The notes beneath the pieces were generated by a model. The model had not been told where the DNA came from. It did not search any database and saw only the letters and a list, made by a program, of their open reading frames with translations. From Phenylobacterium glaciei (GTDB lineage Bacteria; Pseudomonadota; Alphaproteobacteria; Caulobacterales; Caulobacteraceae): DNA of 64,000 nucleotides. The DNA is taken from contig NZ_JAGSGD010000001.1 of the NCBI RefSeq assembly GCF_016772415.1, forward strand, positions 620,001 to 684,000, given 5' to 3'. Every line of letters begins with the position of its first letter. Positions within the stretch are counted from its first letter, which is position 1. A program made the translations under genes and the position numbers. Positions 51,570-60,651 of the stretch are shown here, piece by piece.

Positions 51570-52465
51570 GCGTTCACCGCCGCAGCGTTCAGGTCTTCGA
51601 TGGTGTCCTCCAGCGCCTCGCGCCACGGCCGCAGCGTCAGACCAAAGACCCCCTTGAGCTTCACCGTGTCCAGTTCGCAATTCAACGCACGCCGCGCCGG
51701 GGTGGGGAAGGCGCTGGTGGGGACGGGCGCCATGGTGGGCAGGGGCTGGTCTGGGCGGGCCAGTTCGAAGATCGCCTGGGCCATCTGGAAGCGGGTGGCG
51801 ACGCCGGCATTGACCAGGTGCAGCAGGCCCCATTCCGGCGCGCCGGCCGGCAGGCGCGACAGCCGTTGGGCCTGGCTGAGCATGAAGCCGGCCACGTCGC
51901 CGCTGGCGGTGGGCCGGGCGCGCTGGTCGTCGACGATCTTCAGCAGGGGCTGGGTGTCGGCGAGTTTCAGCATCATCTGCAGGAAGTTCTGCCCGAAGGC
52001 CGAGAACAGCCAGGAGACCCGGGCCACCAGGGCGCGGTCGCAATGTTCCAGCACCGCCTGCTCGCCGGCCAGCTTGGAGGCGCCGTAGACATGCAGCGGG
52101 TTGGTGGCGTCGGTCTCGACGTAGGGACCGCTCTTCTCGCCGTCGAACACCATGTCGGTGGAGATGTGGATCATCGGCACGCCGCGGGCCTGGCAGGCCT
52201 TGGCCATGGCCTCGGGGCCCCTGGCGTTCACGGCATAGGCGAGGTCCGGCTCACTTTCGGCCTTGTCGACGGCGGCATAGGCGGTGGCGTTGAACACCAG
52301 GTCGACGTCGAGCGCCTCGCCGATGGCGCGGGCCACGGCGTCAGTGTCGGTGACGTCGACGTCCGCGCGCGACAGGGCCTTGATCGTCACTCCGCCGCTG
52401 GAGCGGAGCAGCATCTCCCGGGCCAGCTGCCCGGTGGCGCCGAACTGCAGGATCGTCGTGGTCAT
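51566..52465 (-). CDS. rmlD: dTDP-4-dehydrorhamnose reductase
   Basis: 299 residues. Rossmann start [15 protein letters not shown] (5-19), [24 protein letters not shown], the SDR catalytic pair in [20 protein letters not shown] followed by YGASKLAGE (Tyr and Lys), and ARVSWLFS. Final step of dTDP-L-rhamnose synthesis, reducing the 4-keto group with NADPH. Start and stop each overlap their neighbours by four bases. Confidence 0.95.
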   Translation of the reverse strand: MTTTILQFGATGQLAREMLLRSSGGVTIKALSRADVDVTDTDAVARAIGEALDVDLVFNATAYAAVDKAESEPDLAYAVNARGPEAMAKACQARGVPMIHISTDMVFDGEKSGPYVETDATNPLHVYGASKLAGEQAVLEHCDRALVARVSWLFSAFGQNFLQMMLKLADTQPLLKIVDDQRARPTASGDVAGFMLSQAQRLSRLPAGAPEWGLLHLVNAGVATRFQMAQAIFELARPDQPLPTMAPVPTSAFPTPARRALNCELDTVKLKGVFGLTLRPWREALEDTIEDLNAAAVNA

Positions 52466-53511
52466 GCGGTGGCGAGGCCCAGGCGCTCGGACTCAAAGCC
52501 GCGTTCGCGGATGGCTTCCCACCAGGCGCGGTTCTCGACGTACCAGCGCACGGTGTCCTCCAGGCCCGCGGCCAGGTCGGTCTTCGGTTCCCAGCCCAGT
52601 TCGCGCATCAGCTTGGAAGCGTCGATGGAATAGCGGAAGTCGTGGCCTGGACGGTCGGCCACGAAGGCGATCCGTTCGGCGTGCGGGACGTTGGCCGGGG
52701 CCAGCCTGTCCAGGTGGGCGCAGAGGATCTTGATGACCTCGATGTTACGCAGGTTCGAGTCGCCGCCCACACAATAGGTCTCCCCCAGCCGGCCCTTCTG
52801 CAGGACGGTCAGCAGAGCGTCGGCGTGGTCGTCCACGTGCAGCCAGTCGCGGACCTGGCGACCGTCGCCATAGACCGGGATGGTCTTGCCCTCCATGGCG
52901 CGCAGCACCACGGTCGGGATCAGCTTTTCCGGAAACTGGAAGGGGCCGTAGTTGTTGGCGCAGTTGGTGATCACCACCGGCAGGCCGAAGGTGCGGTTCC
53001 AGGCGCGCACCAGGTGGTCGGCGCCGGCCTTGCTGGCCGAATAGGGCGAGTTGGGATCGTAGGGCGTCTCTTCGGTGAAGGCGCCGCTCTCACCCAGGGC
53101 CCCGAACACCTCGTCGGTGGAGACATGGTGAAAGCGGAAGCCAGCCTTCTTGGTGGGCTCCAGGTCCATCCAGTAGGCGCGGGCGGCCTCCAACAGGACG
53201 GCGGTGCCCATGACATTGGTGCGCACAAAGTCCAGCGGCCCGTCGATGGCGCGATCGTTGTGGCTCTCGGCGGCCAGGTGCATCACCGCGTCGGGCTGGT
53301 GACGGGCGAAGATCGCCTTCACCGCCGGGGCGTCGCAGATGTCGGCCTGCTCGAAGGCGTAGAGCGGCGAGGCCGAGACCTCGGCCACATTCTCCAGATT
53401 GGCCGAGTAGGCCAGGACGTCGAGGTTGACCACCTCATGGCCGTCCGCCACGGCTCGTCTCACGACCGCCGACCCGATGAACCCGGCGCCGCCCGTAACA
53501 AGGATTTTCAT
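52462..53511 (-). CDS. rmlB: dTDP-glucose 4,6-dehydratase
   Basis: 349 residues, ATG at 53511. NAD-binding GGAGFIGSAVVRR (7-19), LAAESHNDRAIDGP, HVSTDEVFGALG (catalytic Thr-Asp-Glu about 123-125), YSASKAGADHLVRAW and NCANNYGPFQFPEKLIP. Converts dTDP-glucose to the 4-keto-6-deoxy sugar. First gene of the unit; the epimerase gene rmlC is not present next to it. Confidence 0.95.
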   Translation of the reverse strand: MKILVTGGAGFIGSAVVRRAVADGHEVVNLDVLAYSANLENVAEVSASPLYAFEQADICDAPAVKAIFARHQPDAVMHLAAESHNDRAIDGPLDFVRTNVMGTAVLLEAARAYWMDLEPTKKAGFRFHHVSTDEVFGALGESGAFTEETPYDPNSPYSASKAGADHLVRAWNRTFGLPVVITNCANNYGPFQFPEKLIPTVVLRAMEGKTIPVYGDGRQVRDWLHVDDHADALLTVLQKGRLGETYCVGGDSNLRNIEVIKILCAHLDRLAPANVPHAERIAFVADRPGHDFRYSIDASKLMRELGWEPKTDLAAGLEDTVRWYVENRAWWEAIRERGFESERLGLATA

Positions 53512-53730
53512 GGAGTCTTTCGTAAGCGATGGCGGCGGTCTTGCCACGTCAATTCCCGCAGGACGTGCCTCTAACAGGAGATCGCGTCGGGCTCAATTCG
53601 TGTGGGCCGTGACGCTTTTTCGCAAGGGCCGCGCTTGAGGCGCGGGGATGGGGCGCCTAATGTCTCCTCAACTCGCTCCCTGGCATTTTCGGGGATCACG
53701 CCGCGCCTCCGCATTTTCGGGGACCAGTCG

Positions 53731-55350
53731 ATGGCGGGCGGCGCGCGTCGCGCCTTGGGGATGGCCGTGGTTTCGAGTTCAAGCGATGGGCCTGTTGCGG
53801 CCCCCTCAGGTGGGGCGCGGCCCGGCTTCCCGCCCGGCGGCCCTCGCGGTCCCGGCGGTCCGGGCGGGCGCTTCGGCGGCAAGGACCTGACCACCGGCCC
53901 CATCGGTCCGACCCTGATCGCCTTCGCCCTGCCGGTGATGGGCTCCAACATCCTGCAATCCCTGAACGGCTCGGCCAACGCCATCTGGGTCAGCCATGTC
54001 CTGGGGGAGGCGGCGCTGACCGCCACCTCCAACGCCAACATCATCTTCTTCCTGATGCTGGGGGCGGCCTTCGGGGTCAGCATGTCGGCCAACCTGCTGA
54101 TCGGCCAGTCGATCGGGGCCGGCGACATGCCGATGGTCAAGCGGGTGATCGGCACGGCCGTCACCTTCTTCCTCGTGCTGTCGATCGCGGTCGGAGTAGG
54201 GGGCTACACGCTCACGCCCACCATCCTGCGCGCCATGGGCACGCCGGCGGACGCGGTCCAGGACGCGATCACCTATCTGCGGGTGATCTTCCTGGCGATG
54301 CCGTTCATGTATTTCTTCTCCTTCGTCATGATGGCCCAGCGCGGGGCCGGCGACAGTCGCACACCCTTCTATTTCTCGCTGTTCGCGGTGGGGATGGACG
54401 TCATCCTCAACCCCATCCTGATCACCGGCTTCGGGCCCGCCCCGCGCATGGGGATCGCCGGCTCGGCCATGTCGACCCTCACCAGCCAGACCATCACCCT
54501 GGGGATCATCCTGGTCTATCTTTACCGCACCAACTCGGTGCTGGTGCTGCGCCGCGACGAGTGGCGGCTGCTGAAGCCCGAGTGGGAGATCCTCAAGACC
54601 ATCGTGGTCAAGGGCATGCCCATGGCCTTCCAGATGCTGGTGATATCGGGCTCGGCGGTGCTGATGATCAGCATGGTCAACACCTACGGCTCGCATACGG
54701 CCGCGGCCTATGGGGCGGCGACCCAGCTTTGGACCTATGTGCAGATGCCGGCCATGGCGCTGGGGGCCGCGGTCTCCTCCATGGCCGCCCAGAACGTGGG
54801 CGCGGGTCGGATGGACCGGGTCGACAAGATCGCCGGGATCGGCTCGCTCTACGCGGCCCTGCTCAGCGCCGGGCCGGTGCTGGTGATCTACCTGATCGAG
54901 CCGATCATCCTGCACCTGTTCCTGCCGGTGGGCAGTCCGTCCCACGCTATTGCCATGCGGATCAACATGTTCGCGCTCTGGGGCTTCATCCCCTTCGGCG
55001 TGTCCTTCGTGCTGTCGGGGATCGTGCGGGCCACGGGGTCGGTCTGGCCGCCGCTGTTCGCCATGATCATCTCGATGTGGATCGTGCGCGTGCCCTTCGC
55101 CCACACCCTGATGCCCTACATCGGCGCGGACGCCATCTGGTGGAGCTTCCCGCTGGGCAGCATCACCTCCTGCGTCCTGGCCGCGTCCTGGTATCGCTGG
55201 GGCCCCTGGCGCAGTGCGCGGCTGATGAAGTTCAGCCCGCACGGCGACGCGCCTTCGACAGGCCTCAGCCCTCCTGGCGGCCTGGAGGAGAGCGAAGCCT
55301 CCGAGGCCGTGGCCGAGGCCGGGCAGCCGCTGGCGCCCTCCAAGGCTTAG
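53731..55350 (+). CDS. MATE family efflux transporter
   Basis: 539 residues from the ATG at 53731 (GGGGA 8 bases upstream). After a Gly/Pro-rich cytoplasmic start (GGPRGPGGPGGRFGGKDLTTG) twelve membrane helices follow in two similar halves, with LPVMGSNILQSLNGSANAIWVSHVLG, LMLGAAFGVSMSANLLIGQSIGAGD and, in the second half, MPAMALGAAVSSMAAQNVGAGRMDR. MATE proteins extrude cationic compounds using sodium or proton gradients. A start further upstream in the same frame is possible. The stop overlaps the convergent serine hydrolase stop. Confidence 0.9.
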   Translation: MAGGARRALGMAVVSSSSDGPVAAPSGGARPGFPPGGPRGPGGPGGRFGGKDLTTGPIGPTLIAFALPVMGSNILQSLNGSANAIWVSHVLGEAALTATSNANIIFFLMLGAAFGVSMSANLLIGQSIGAGDMPMVKRVIGTAVTFFLVLSIAVGVGGYTLTPTILRAMGTPADAVQDAITYLRVIFLAMPFMYFFSFVMMAQRGAGDSRTPFYFSLFAVGMDVILNPILITGFGPAPRMGIAGSAMSTLTSQTITLGIILVYLYRTNSVLVLRRDEWRLLKPEWEILKTIVVKGMPMAFQMLVISGSAVLMISMVNTYGSHTAAAYGAATQLWTYVQMPAMALGAAVSSMAAQNVGAGRMDRVDKIAGIGSLYAALLSAGPVLVIYLIEPIILHLFLPVGSPSHAIAMRINMFALWGFIPFGVSFVLSGIVRATGSVWPPLFAMIISMWIVRVPFAHTLMPYIGADAIWWSFPLGSITSCVLAASWYRWGPWRSARLMKFSPHGDAPSTGLSPPGGLEESEASEAVAEAGQPLAPSKA

Positions 55351-56564
55351 GGTTCGACGAGCGCCGAATAGACCAGGGTCCGCAGTTCGCGGCGGATCGG
55401 GTAGGCGCTGGACGGCAGCACCTGGGTCATGAACACCACCTGGATGTCCTCCACCGGATCGATCCAGAAGGCCGTCGAGGCCGCGCCGCCCCAGTAGTAC
55501 TCGCCGGGGCTTGAGGTCAGCATCGCCTTCACCGGATCGAAGGTGACCGCGAAGCCCAGGCCAAAGCCGACCCCGGCGTTGGTGGCCTCCGAGAACAGCG
55601 AGCGCGACAGGGCCGTGAGGTCCTGGCCGCCGGGCAGGTGGTTGGAGGCCATCAGCTTCAGGGTCTTGGGCGCCAGCAGGCGCTGACCGTCCAGCACCCC
55701 GCCGTTCCCCAGCATGCGGCAGAAGGCCATGTAGTCCTTGGACGTCGACACCAGGCCGCCGCCGCCGGAATGGAAGTTAGGGGCGGTCAGATAGGGGCTG
55801 GTCTCCGGATCGTCCTGCAGGGTCAAGGCCCCGGTGGGGGTGGCGTTGTAGCAGGCGGCGAAGCGGGCGCGCTGCTCCTCGCGGACCTGGAAGCCGGTGT
55901 CGGTCATCTTCAGCGGATCGAAGATGCGAGTCTGGAGGAATTTCTGGAACGGCATGCCGGAGATGCGCTCCACCAGGACGCCCAGGACATCGGTGGAGAT
56001 CGAATAGTTCCAGGCCTCGCCGGGCGAGAACTCCAGGGGCAGCTTGGCCAGTTCGGCGACGAAGCCGTCGAAGTCCAGGCCGTGGGTGTCGGCGATCTTC
56101 AGCTTGCGGTAGGCGGCGTCCACATTGCCGCGGTTCTGGAAGCCGTAGGTGAGGCCAGAGGTGTGGCGCAGCAGATCGATCATCTGCATCGGCCGGGTCG
56201 GGGGCGTGGTCATGAACTGCGGGGTCATGCCGGCGGCGAAGACGCCCAGGTTCTTCCACTCCGGGATGAAGCGGCTGACCGGATCGTCGAGGGCCACCAG
56301 GCCTTCCTCCACCAGCATCATGAAGGCGACGCTCGTGATCGGCTTGGTCATCGAATAGATGCGGAAGACGGTGTCGGTGGCGAGCGCCTTGCCGCGCTCG
56401 CGGTCGGCCTGGCCCAGCAGGGTCTCGTGGACCAGCTCGCCCCGACGGCTGATCTGCACCTGGGCGCAGGGGATGCGGCCCGGCTCGATGTAGCGGGTGG
56501 CCAGGAAGCGATCGAGCTTGCCGAGGCGTTCGCTGGAGAAGCCGAGTTTTTCGGGCCGGGTCAT
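55347..56564 (-). CDS. Serine hydrolase of the beta-lactamase/EstB family
   Basis: 405 residues from the ATG at 56564, preferred over 56579 because AAGGA lies 8 bases before it. Class C-like motifs: SMTK (nucleophile Ser and Lys, in FRIYSMTKPITS), YSIS as the Tyr motif (in AWNYSISTDVLG) and a late glycine region YWGGAAST. No signal peptide, so a cytoplasmic esterase or transesterase is more likely than a periplasmic lactamase. Divergent from the acyl-CoA dehydrogenase gene. Confidence 0.85.
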   Translation of the reverse strand: MTRPEKLGFSSERLGKLDRFLATRYIEPGRIPCAQVQISRRGELVHETLLGQADRERGKALATDTVFRIYSMTKPITSVAFMMLVEEGLVALDDPVSRFIPEWKNLGVFAAGMTPQFMTTPPTRPMQMIDLLRHTSGLTYGFQNRGNVDAAYRKLKIADTHGLDFDGFVAELAKLPLEFSPGEAWNYSISTDVLGVLVERISGMPFQKFLQTRIFDPLKMTDTGFQVREEQRARFAACYNATPTGALTLQDDPETSPYLTAPNFHSGGGGLVSTSKDYMAFCRMLGNGGVLDGQRLLAPKTLKLMASNHLPGGQDLTALSRSLFSEATNAGVGFGLGFAVTFDPVKAMLTSSPGEYYWGGAASTAFWIDPVEDIQVVFMTQVLPSSAYPIRRELRTLVYSALVEP

Positions 56565-56696
56565 GGGCAGGTCCTTCATGCGGGTTACGCCCCCACCGTG
56601 CCCGCAGCGGCGCCCCGGTTTCAACATCAAGTTCGCCGAACCTCGCCATAGACCAGTCGCCGCCAGGAGGGTAGGGCCAAGAATTTCCTGTGTTTG

Positions 56697-56716
56697 ACGC
56701 AAAGGCGACGTTGCGT
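56697..56716. promoter_or_regulatory. Inverted repeat between serine hydrolase and acyl-CoA dehydrogenase
   Basis: Perfect arms ACGCAA and TTGCGT around AGGCGACG, 145 bases before the acyl-CoA dehydrogenase start. Placement in a divergent region makes it a candidate operator; no regulator gene is adjacent. Confidence 0.35.
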
Positions 56717-56860
56717 AACCCGAACAAGCGTTTGATAATGGCGACCAGACCGGCAGCCTAAGGGCCTGTCGCGTCGCGGATTTTTGGTCGGGCGTCGGTC
56801 TACGCCATACCGGATTTAGGAAAAACAACCCGCAATCGGCGGCGCCATGGGAGGCCATAG

Positions 56861-58195
56861 ATGGCTTGGGATTTTGAAACCGACCCGGAGTTCCAGAAGA
56901 AGCTGGACTGGATTGAGGACTTCATGCGCGAGGAGGTCGAACCTCTGAGCCACCTGGGCCTGGCGGTCCACGGTCCGCTCGGCCGCGAGAAGTTCATCAA
57001 GCCGCTGCAGCAGAAGGTGAAGGATGAGGGCCTGTGGGCCTGCCACCTGGGTCCCGAACTGGGCGGACAGGGCTTCGGCCAACTGAAACTCGGCCTCATG
57101 AACGAGAAGCTCGGCCGCAACGGCCTGGCCCCCACCATCTTCGGCTGCCAGGCGCCCGACACCGGCAACGCCGAGATCATCGCCCACTACGGCACCGACA
57201 AGCAGAAGGAGCAGTATCTCTGGCCGCTCTTGAACGGCGAGATTCGCTCGGCCTTCTCGATGTCCGAGCCCACCGGCGGGTCTGATCCCCTGACCTTCAA
57301 GACCCGCGCGGTCCTGGACGGCAACGAGTGGGTGATCAACGGCGAGAAGTGGTACTCCACCAACGCCCGCTACGCCAAGGTGCTGGTGGTCTACGCCATC
57401 ACCGACCCCGACGCGAAAGACCCCTATCGGCGCACCTCCATCTTCCTTGTGCCCACCGACACCCCCGGCGTGCGGATCATCCGCAATGTGGCGGTCGGCG
57501 GCGGCGGGGAGATTGGCGGCGGTAACGAAGGCTACATGGAATATAAGGACGTGCGGGTGCCTTATGACGCCCTGCTGGGCGAGCGCGGGGCGGCCTTCGT
57601 GATCGCCCAGGTTCGCCTGGGCGGCGGCCGGGTCCACCACGCCATGCGCACGGTGGGCTCCTGCAAGCACGCCCTGGATCTGATGTGCCAACGCGCCGCC
57701 TCGCGGAACACCCGCGACGGCAAACTTGCCGACCTGCAGCTGGTGCAGGCCGACATCGCCGACAGCTGGATCGCCCTCGAAAGCTTCCGCCTGCTGGTGC
57801 TGCGCACCGCCTGGCTGATCGACAAGCACAAGGACTACAACCTGGTGCGCAAGGATATCGCGGCCATCAAGGTCCTGATGCCCAAGGTCTATAACGACAT
57901 CGCCACCAAGGCCGCCCACCTGCACGGGGCGCTCGGCGTCTCCAACGAAATGCCCTTCATGCACATGGTCACGAGCTCGCTGGTGATGGGCATCGCCGAC
58001 GGCCCCACCGAGGTCCACAAGGTGACCTTGGCCAAGCAGGTTATGAAGGACTACACGCCCGACAACGATCTGTTCCCGAAGTACCACATCCCCCGCCTCC
58101 GCGAGGAAGCCCAGGAGAAGTACGCCGACGAGCTTGCCGACCTGAAGAAGGGCTACGACGCCCTGCGCGGCGCCCGGGAAACCGAGAAGGCCTAA
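56861..58195 (+). CDS. Acyl-CoA dehydrogenase (ACAD10/11-like)
   Basis: 444 residues. Domains in order: N-terminal helical (to about 125), beta domain with FSMSEPTGGSDPLTFKTRA and INGEKWYSTNARYAKV (FAD and substrate contact), C-terminal helical with IATKAAHLHGALGVSNEMPFMHM and IADGPTEVHKVTLAKQVMKDY. The GPTEVHK ending marks the ACAD10/11-type branch that acts on long-chain or unusual acyl-CoAs. It oxidises acyl-CoA at C2-C3 with FAD. The acyl-CoA ligase gene follows. Confidence 0.9.
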   Translation: MAWDFETDPEFQKKLDWIEDFMREEVEPLSHLGLAVHGPLGREKFIKPLQQKVKDEGLWACHLGPELGGQGFGQLKLGLMNEKLGRNGLAPTIFGCQAPDTGNAEIIAHYGTDKQKEQYLWPLLNGEIRSAFSMSEPTGGSDPLTFKTRAVLDGNEWVINGEKWYSTNARYAKVLVVYAITDPDAKDPYRRTSIFLVPTDTPGVRIIRNVAVGGGGEIGGGNEGYMEYKDVRVPYDALLGERGAAFVIAQVRLGGGRVHHAMRTVGSCKHALDLMCQRAASRNTRDGKLADLQLVQADIADSWIALESFRLLVLRTAWLIDKHKDYNLVRKDIAAIKVLMPKVYNDIATKAAHLHGALGVSNEMPFMHMVTSSLVMGIADGPTEVHKVTLAKQVMKDYTPDNDLFPKYHIPRLREEAQEKYADELADLKKGYDALRGARETEKA

Positions 58196-58214
58196 GGCCT
58201 TCCGACGACCAGGG

Positions 58215-58273
58215 CCTTTCCGGTGTCGGAAAGGCGCGACATTGTGGGGGCGGCTCCTTTGCGGGAGCCGCCC
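58215..58273 (+). terminator. Two tandem hairpins between acyl-CoA dehydrogenase and acyl-CoA ligase genes
   Basis: First stem CCTTTCCG / CGGAAAGG around GTGT (58215-58234), second GGGCGGCTCC / GGGAGCCGCCC around TTTGC (58248-58273) followed by TTCGC, without a T run. They may slow or partly end transcription, or protect the upstream message. Confidence 0.45.
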
Positions 58274-58327
58274 TTCGCATATCCAGACATTTCAAAGCTT
58301 CCATTTCCAAGACCTTCGAGGATTTCC

Positions 58328-60067
58328 ATGACCGACGCGCCCGTTTGGCCCGTGATGACCGTTGCCGAAGCCCACGCCCAGCTGACGGCGCCTGGCCAAC
58401 GGTTCGAGATGGAGGAGAAGGTCATCCGGGGTGTGCTTACCCGCACCTGGAAGAACGCCCCGCCGACCCTGCGCGACGTCTTACTCAGTGGGAGAACCTT
58501 CGGCGAGCGCGAGTTCCTGATCAACGAGAACGAGCGGGTGACCTACGAGGCCTATGCCCGGGCCACCCTCACCCTGGCGCACCGGCTAGCAGCCGATGGG
58601 GTGAAGAAGGGCGACCGGGTCGCGGTGATCATGCGCAACCTGCCGGAATGGCCGGTGACCTTCTGGGCCGGGATCCTGCTGGGCGCTATCGTCACCCCGC
58701 TGAACGCCTGGTGGACCGGGGCGGAGCTGGAATACGGCCTGGCCGATTCCGGGACCAAGGTGGCCTTTGTCGACGACGAGCGGCTGGAGCGCCTGGCCGA
58801 CCATCTGAAGAATTTGCCCGACCTGGAGAGGGTCTATGTCTCCCGCCTATCGGAGGCCCGCGGCGACGGCCGGGTCAGCCGGCTCGAGGACGTGATCGGC
58901 AAGCCCAACGCCTGGAAGGCGCTCGCCGACCTGCCGATGCCCGACGTCGCCATCGATCCCGAGGACGACGCCACCATCCTCTACACCTCCGGCACCACAG
59001 GAAAGCCGAAGGGCGCGCTGGGCACGCACCGCAACATGACGTCCAACATCATGGCCAGCGGCATCGCCGCGGCCCGCAACTTCCTGCGGGCCGGCCAGCC
59101 TCTGCCGGAGAGCGACCCGCACAAGCTGCCGCAGCGCTGCACCCTGCTGGTGGTGCCGATGTTCCACGCCACGGGCCTGTCGGCCAATCTCAGCCCCAGC
59201 ATGAACGCCGGCGGCAAGATTGTGATGATGCGTCGCTGGGAGCCCGAGGCGGCGATGAGGCTGATCGAGGCCGAGAAGGTTGGCTCCACCGGCGGCGTCC
59301 CCACCATCGCCTGGCAGCTCATCGAGCACCCGGCGCGCGAGAAGTACGACCTGTCCTCCCTGACGGCGGTGTCCTACGGCGGCGCCCCCTCGGCGCCGGA
59401 GCTGGTGCGCAAGATCGTTGAGGTCTTCCCGGCCTCCCAGCCCGGCAACGGCTGGGGCATGACCGAGACCACGGCGACCTTCACCAGCCACCTGGGCAAG
59501 GACTATTCGGTCCGCCCCGAGAGCGCCGGCCCCGCCGCCCCGGTGGGGGAGATGCAGATCCGTGACGCCGCCGACGGGGTGACGATCCTGCCCGAGGGGG
59601 CGGTCGGCGAACTGTGGGTCAAGGGCCCGCAGGTGGTGAAGCTCTACTGGAATAAGCCCGAAGCCACGGCTGAGACCTTCGTCGACGGCTGGCTGCGCAC
59701 GGGTGACCTGGCGCGGATCGACGAGGAGGGCTTTCTGTTCATCATCGACCGCGCCAAGGACATGCTCATTCGCGGCGGCGAAAACATCTACTGTGTCGAA
59801 GTCGAAAATGTTTTGTATGACCATCCCGACGTCATGGACGCGGCTCTGGTCGGTGTTCCGCACAAGACGCTCGGTGAGGAACCGGCGGCCATCGTGCATC
59901 TGAAACCCGGGGGAACGGCGACGCAAGCCGACCTGCGGGCCTGGGTGCGGGAACGGCTGGCGGGGTTCAAGGTCCCGGTGAAGGTCGTGTTCTGGCCCGA
60001 AACCCTGCCCCGGAACGCCAACGGCAAGATCCTCAAGACCGAGCTGAAGAAGGTGTTTGAGGAGTAG
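58328..60067 (+). CDS. Acyl-CoA synthetase (AMP-binding enzyme)
   Basis: 579 residues from the ATG at 58328 (GAGG upstream). Adenylate-forming motifs: [15 protein letters not shown] (P-loop, about 218-232), [34 protein letters not shown] (A5), [16 protein letters not shown] (A7) and the acylation lysine in [13 protein letters not shown] at the end. It activates a fatty or other carboxylic acid with ATP and CoA. With the dehydrogenase upstream it forms a short catabolic unit for an unknown acid. The next gene starts 2 bases after its stop. Confidence 0.9.
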   Translation: MTDAPVWPVMTVAEAHAQLTAPGQRFEMEEKVIRGVLTRTWKNAPPTLRDVLLSGRTFGEREFLINENERVTYEAYARATLTLAHRLAADGVKKGDRVAVIMRNLPEWPVTFWAGILLGAIVTPLNAWWTGAELEYGLADSGTKVAFVDDERLERLADHLKNLPDLERVYVSRLSEARGDGRVSRLEDVIGKPNAWKALADLPMPDVAIDPEDDATILYTSGTTGKPKGALGTHRNMTSNIMASGIAAARNFLRAGQPLPESDPHKLPQRCTLLVVPMFHATGLSANLSPSMNAGGKIVMMRRWEPEAAMRLIEAEKVGSTGGVPTIAWQLIEHPAREKYDLSSLTAVSYGGAPSAPELVRKIVEVFPASQPGNGWGMTETTATFTSHLGKDYSVRPESAGPAAPVGEMQIRDAADGVTILPEGAVGELWVKGPQVVKLYWNKPEATAETFVDGWLRTGDLARIDEEGFLFIIDRAKDMLIRGGENIYCVEVENVLYDHPDVMDAALVGVPHKTLGEEPAAIVHLKPGGTATQADLRAWVRERLAGFKVPVKVVFWPETLPRNANGKILKTELKKVFEE

Positions 60068-60069
60068 GC

Positions 60070-60651
60070 ATGGGTTCTCTGGCGCGTAAGCCGCTGATCG
60101 TCGGGATCGGCGGCACCATCCGCCCCAACTCCTCCACCGAGAAGGCGCTCAAGGTGGCGCTGGCGGCGGCCGAGGCGGGCGGGGGCGAGACGCGCCTGCT
60201 GGGTGGCGAGTTCCTGGCCACCCTGCCCATCTACAACCCCCAGCCAGGCGGTCCGACCCCGGAGCAGCAGGTCCTGATCGACGCGGTGCGCGAGGCCGAT
60301 GGGGTGATCGTCGCCAGCCCCGGCTATCACGGCTCGATTTCCGGGGTGGTGAAGAATGCGCTCGACACCTTGGAGGGTCTGCGCGATGACGCCCGCCCCT
60401 ACTTCACCGGCCGCGCCGTGGGCTGTGTCGTCACCGCCGAGGGCGCCCAGGCCGCCGGCACGACATTGACCACGCTGAGATCCATCATACATGCCCTGAG
60501 GGGCTGGCCGACGCCGTTCGGCGCGGCCCTGAACGCCAATTCCGGTTCCTTCGACGCCGAAGGGGCCTGCGTGGACCCGAAGGACGCCTGGCAACTCGCC
60601 ACGGTGGGAGAACAGGTCCTGGAATTCGCCCTGCTGAAAGCCGCCCGATGA
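60070..60651 (+). CDS. NAD(P)H-dependent FMN reductase
   Basis: 193 residues, flavodoxin-like fold: VGIGGTIRPNSSTEKALKVAL (about 11-31), LPIYNPQPGG, ADGVIVASPGYHGSISGVVKNALD (about 77-100), and the FMN-phosphate loop RPNSSTE. It reduces FMN with NAD(P)H for use by partner oxygenases. The start follows the ligase stop by two bases and its own stop overlaps the ribB start by four, so ligase, reductase and RibB appear to be in one transcript. Confidence 0.85.
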   Translation: MGSLARKPLIVGIGGTIRPNSSTEKALKVALAAAEAGGGETRLLGGEFLATLPIYNPQPGGPTPEQQVLIDAVREADGVIVASPGYHGSISGVVKNALDTLEGLRDDARPYFTGRAVGCVVTAEGAQAAGTTLTTLRSIIHALRGWPTPFGAALNANSGSFDAEGACVDPKDAWQLATVGEQVLEFALLKAAR

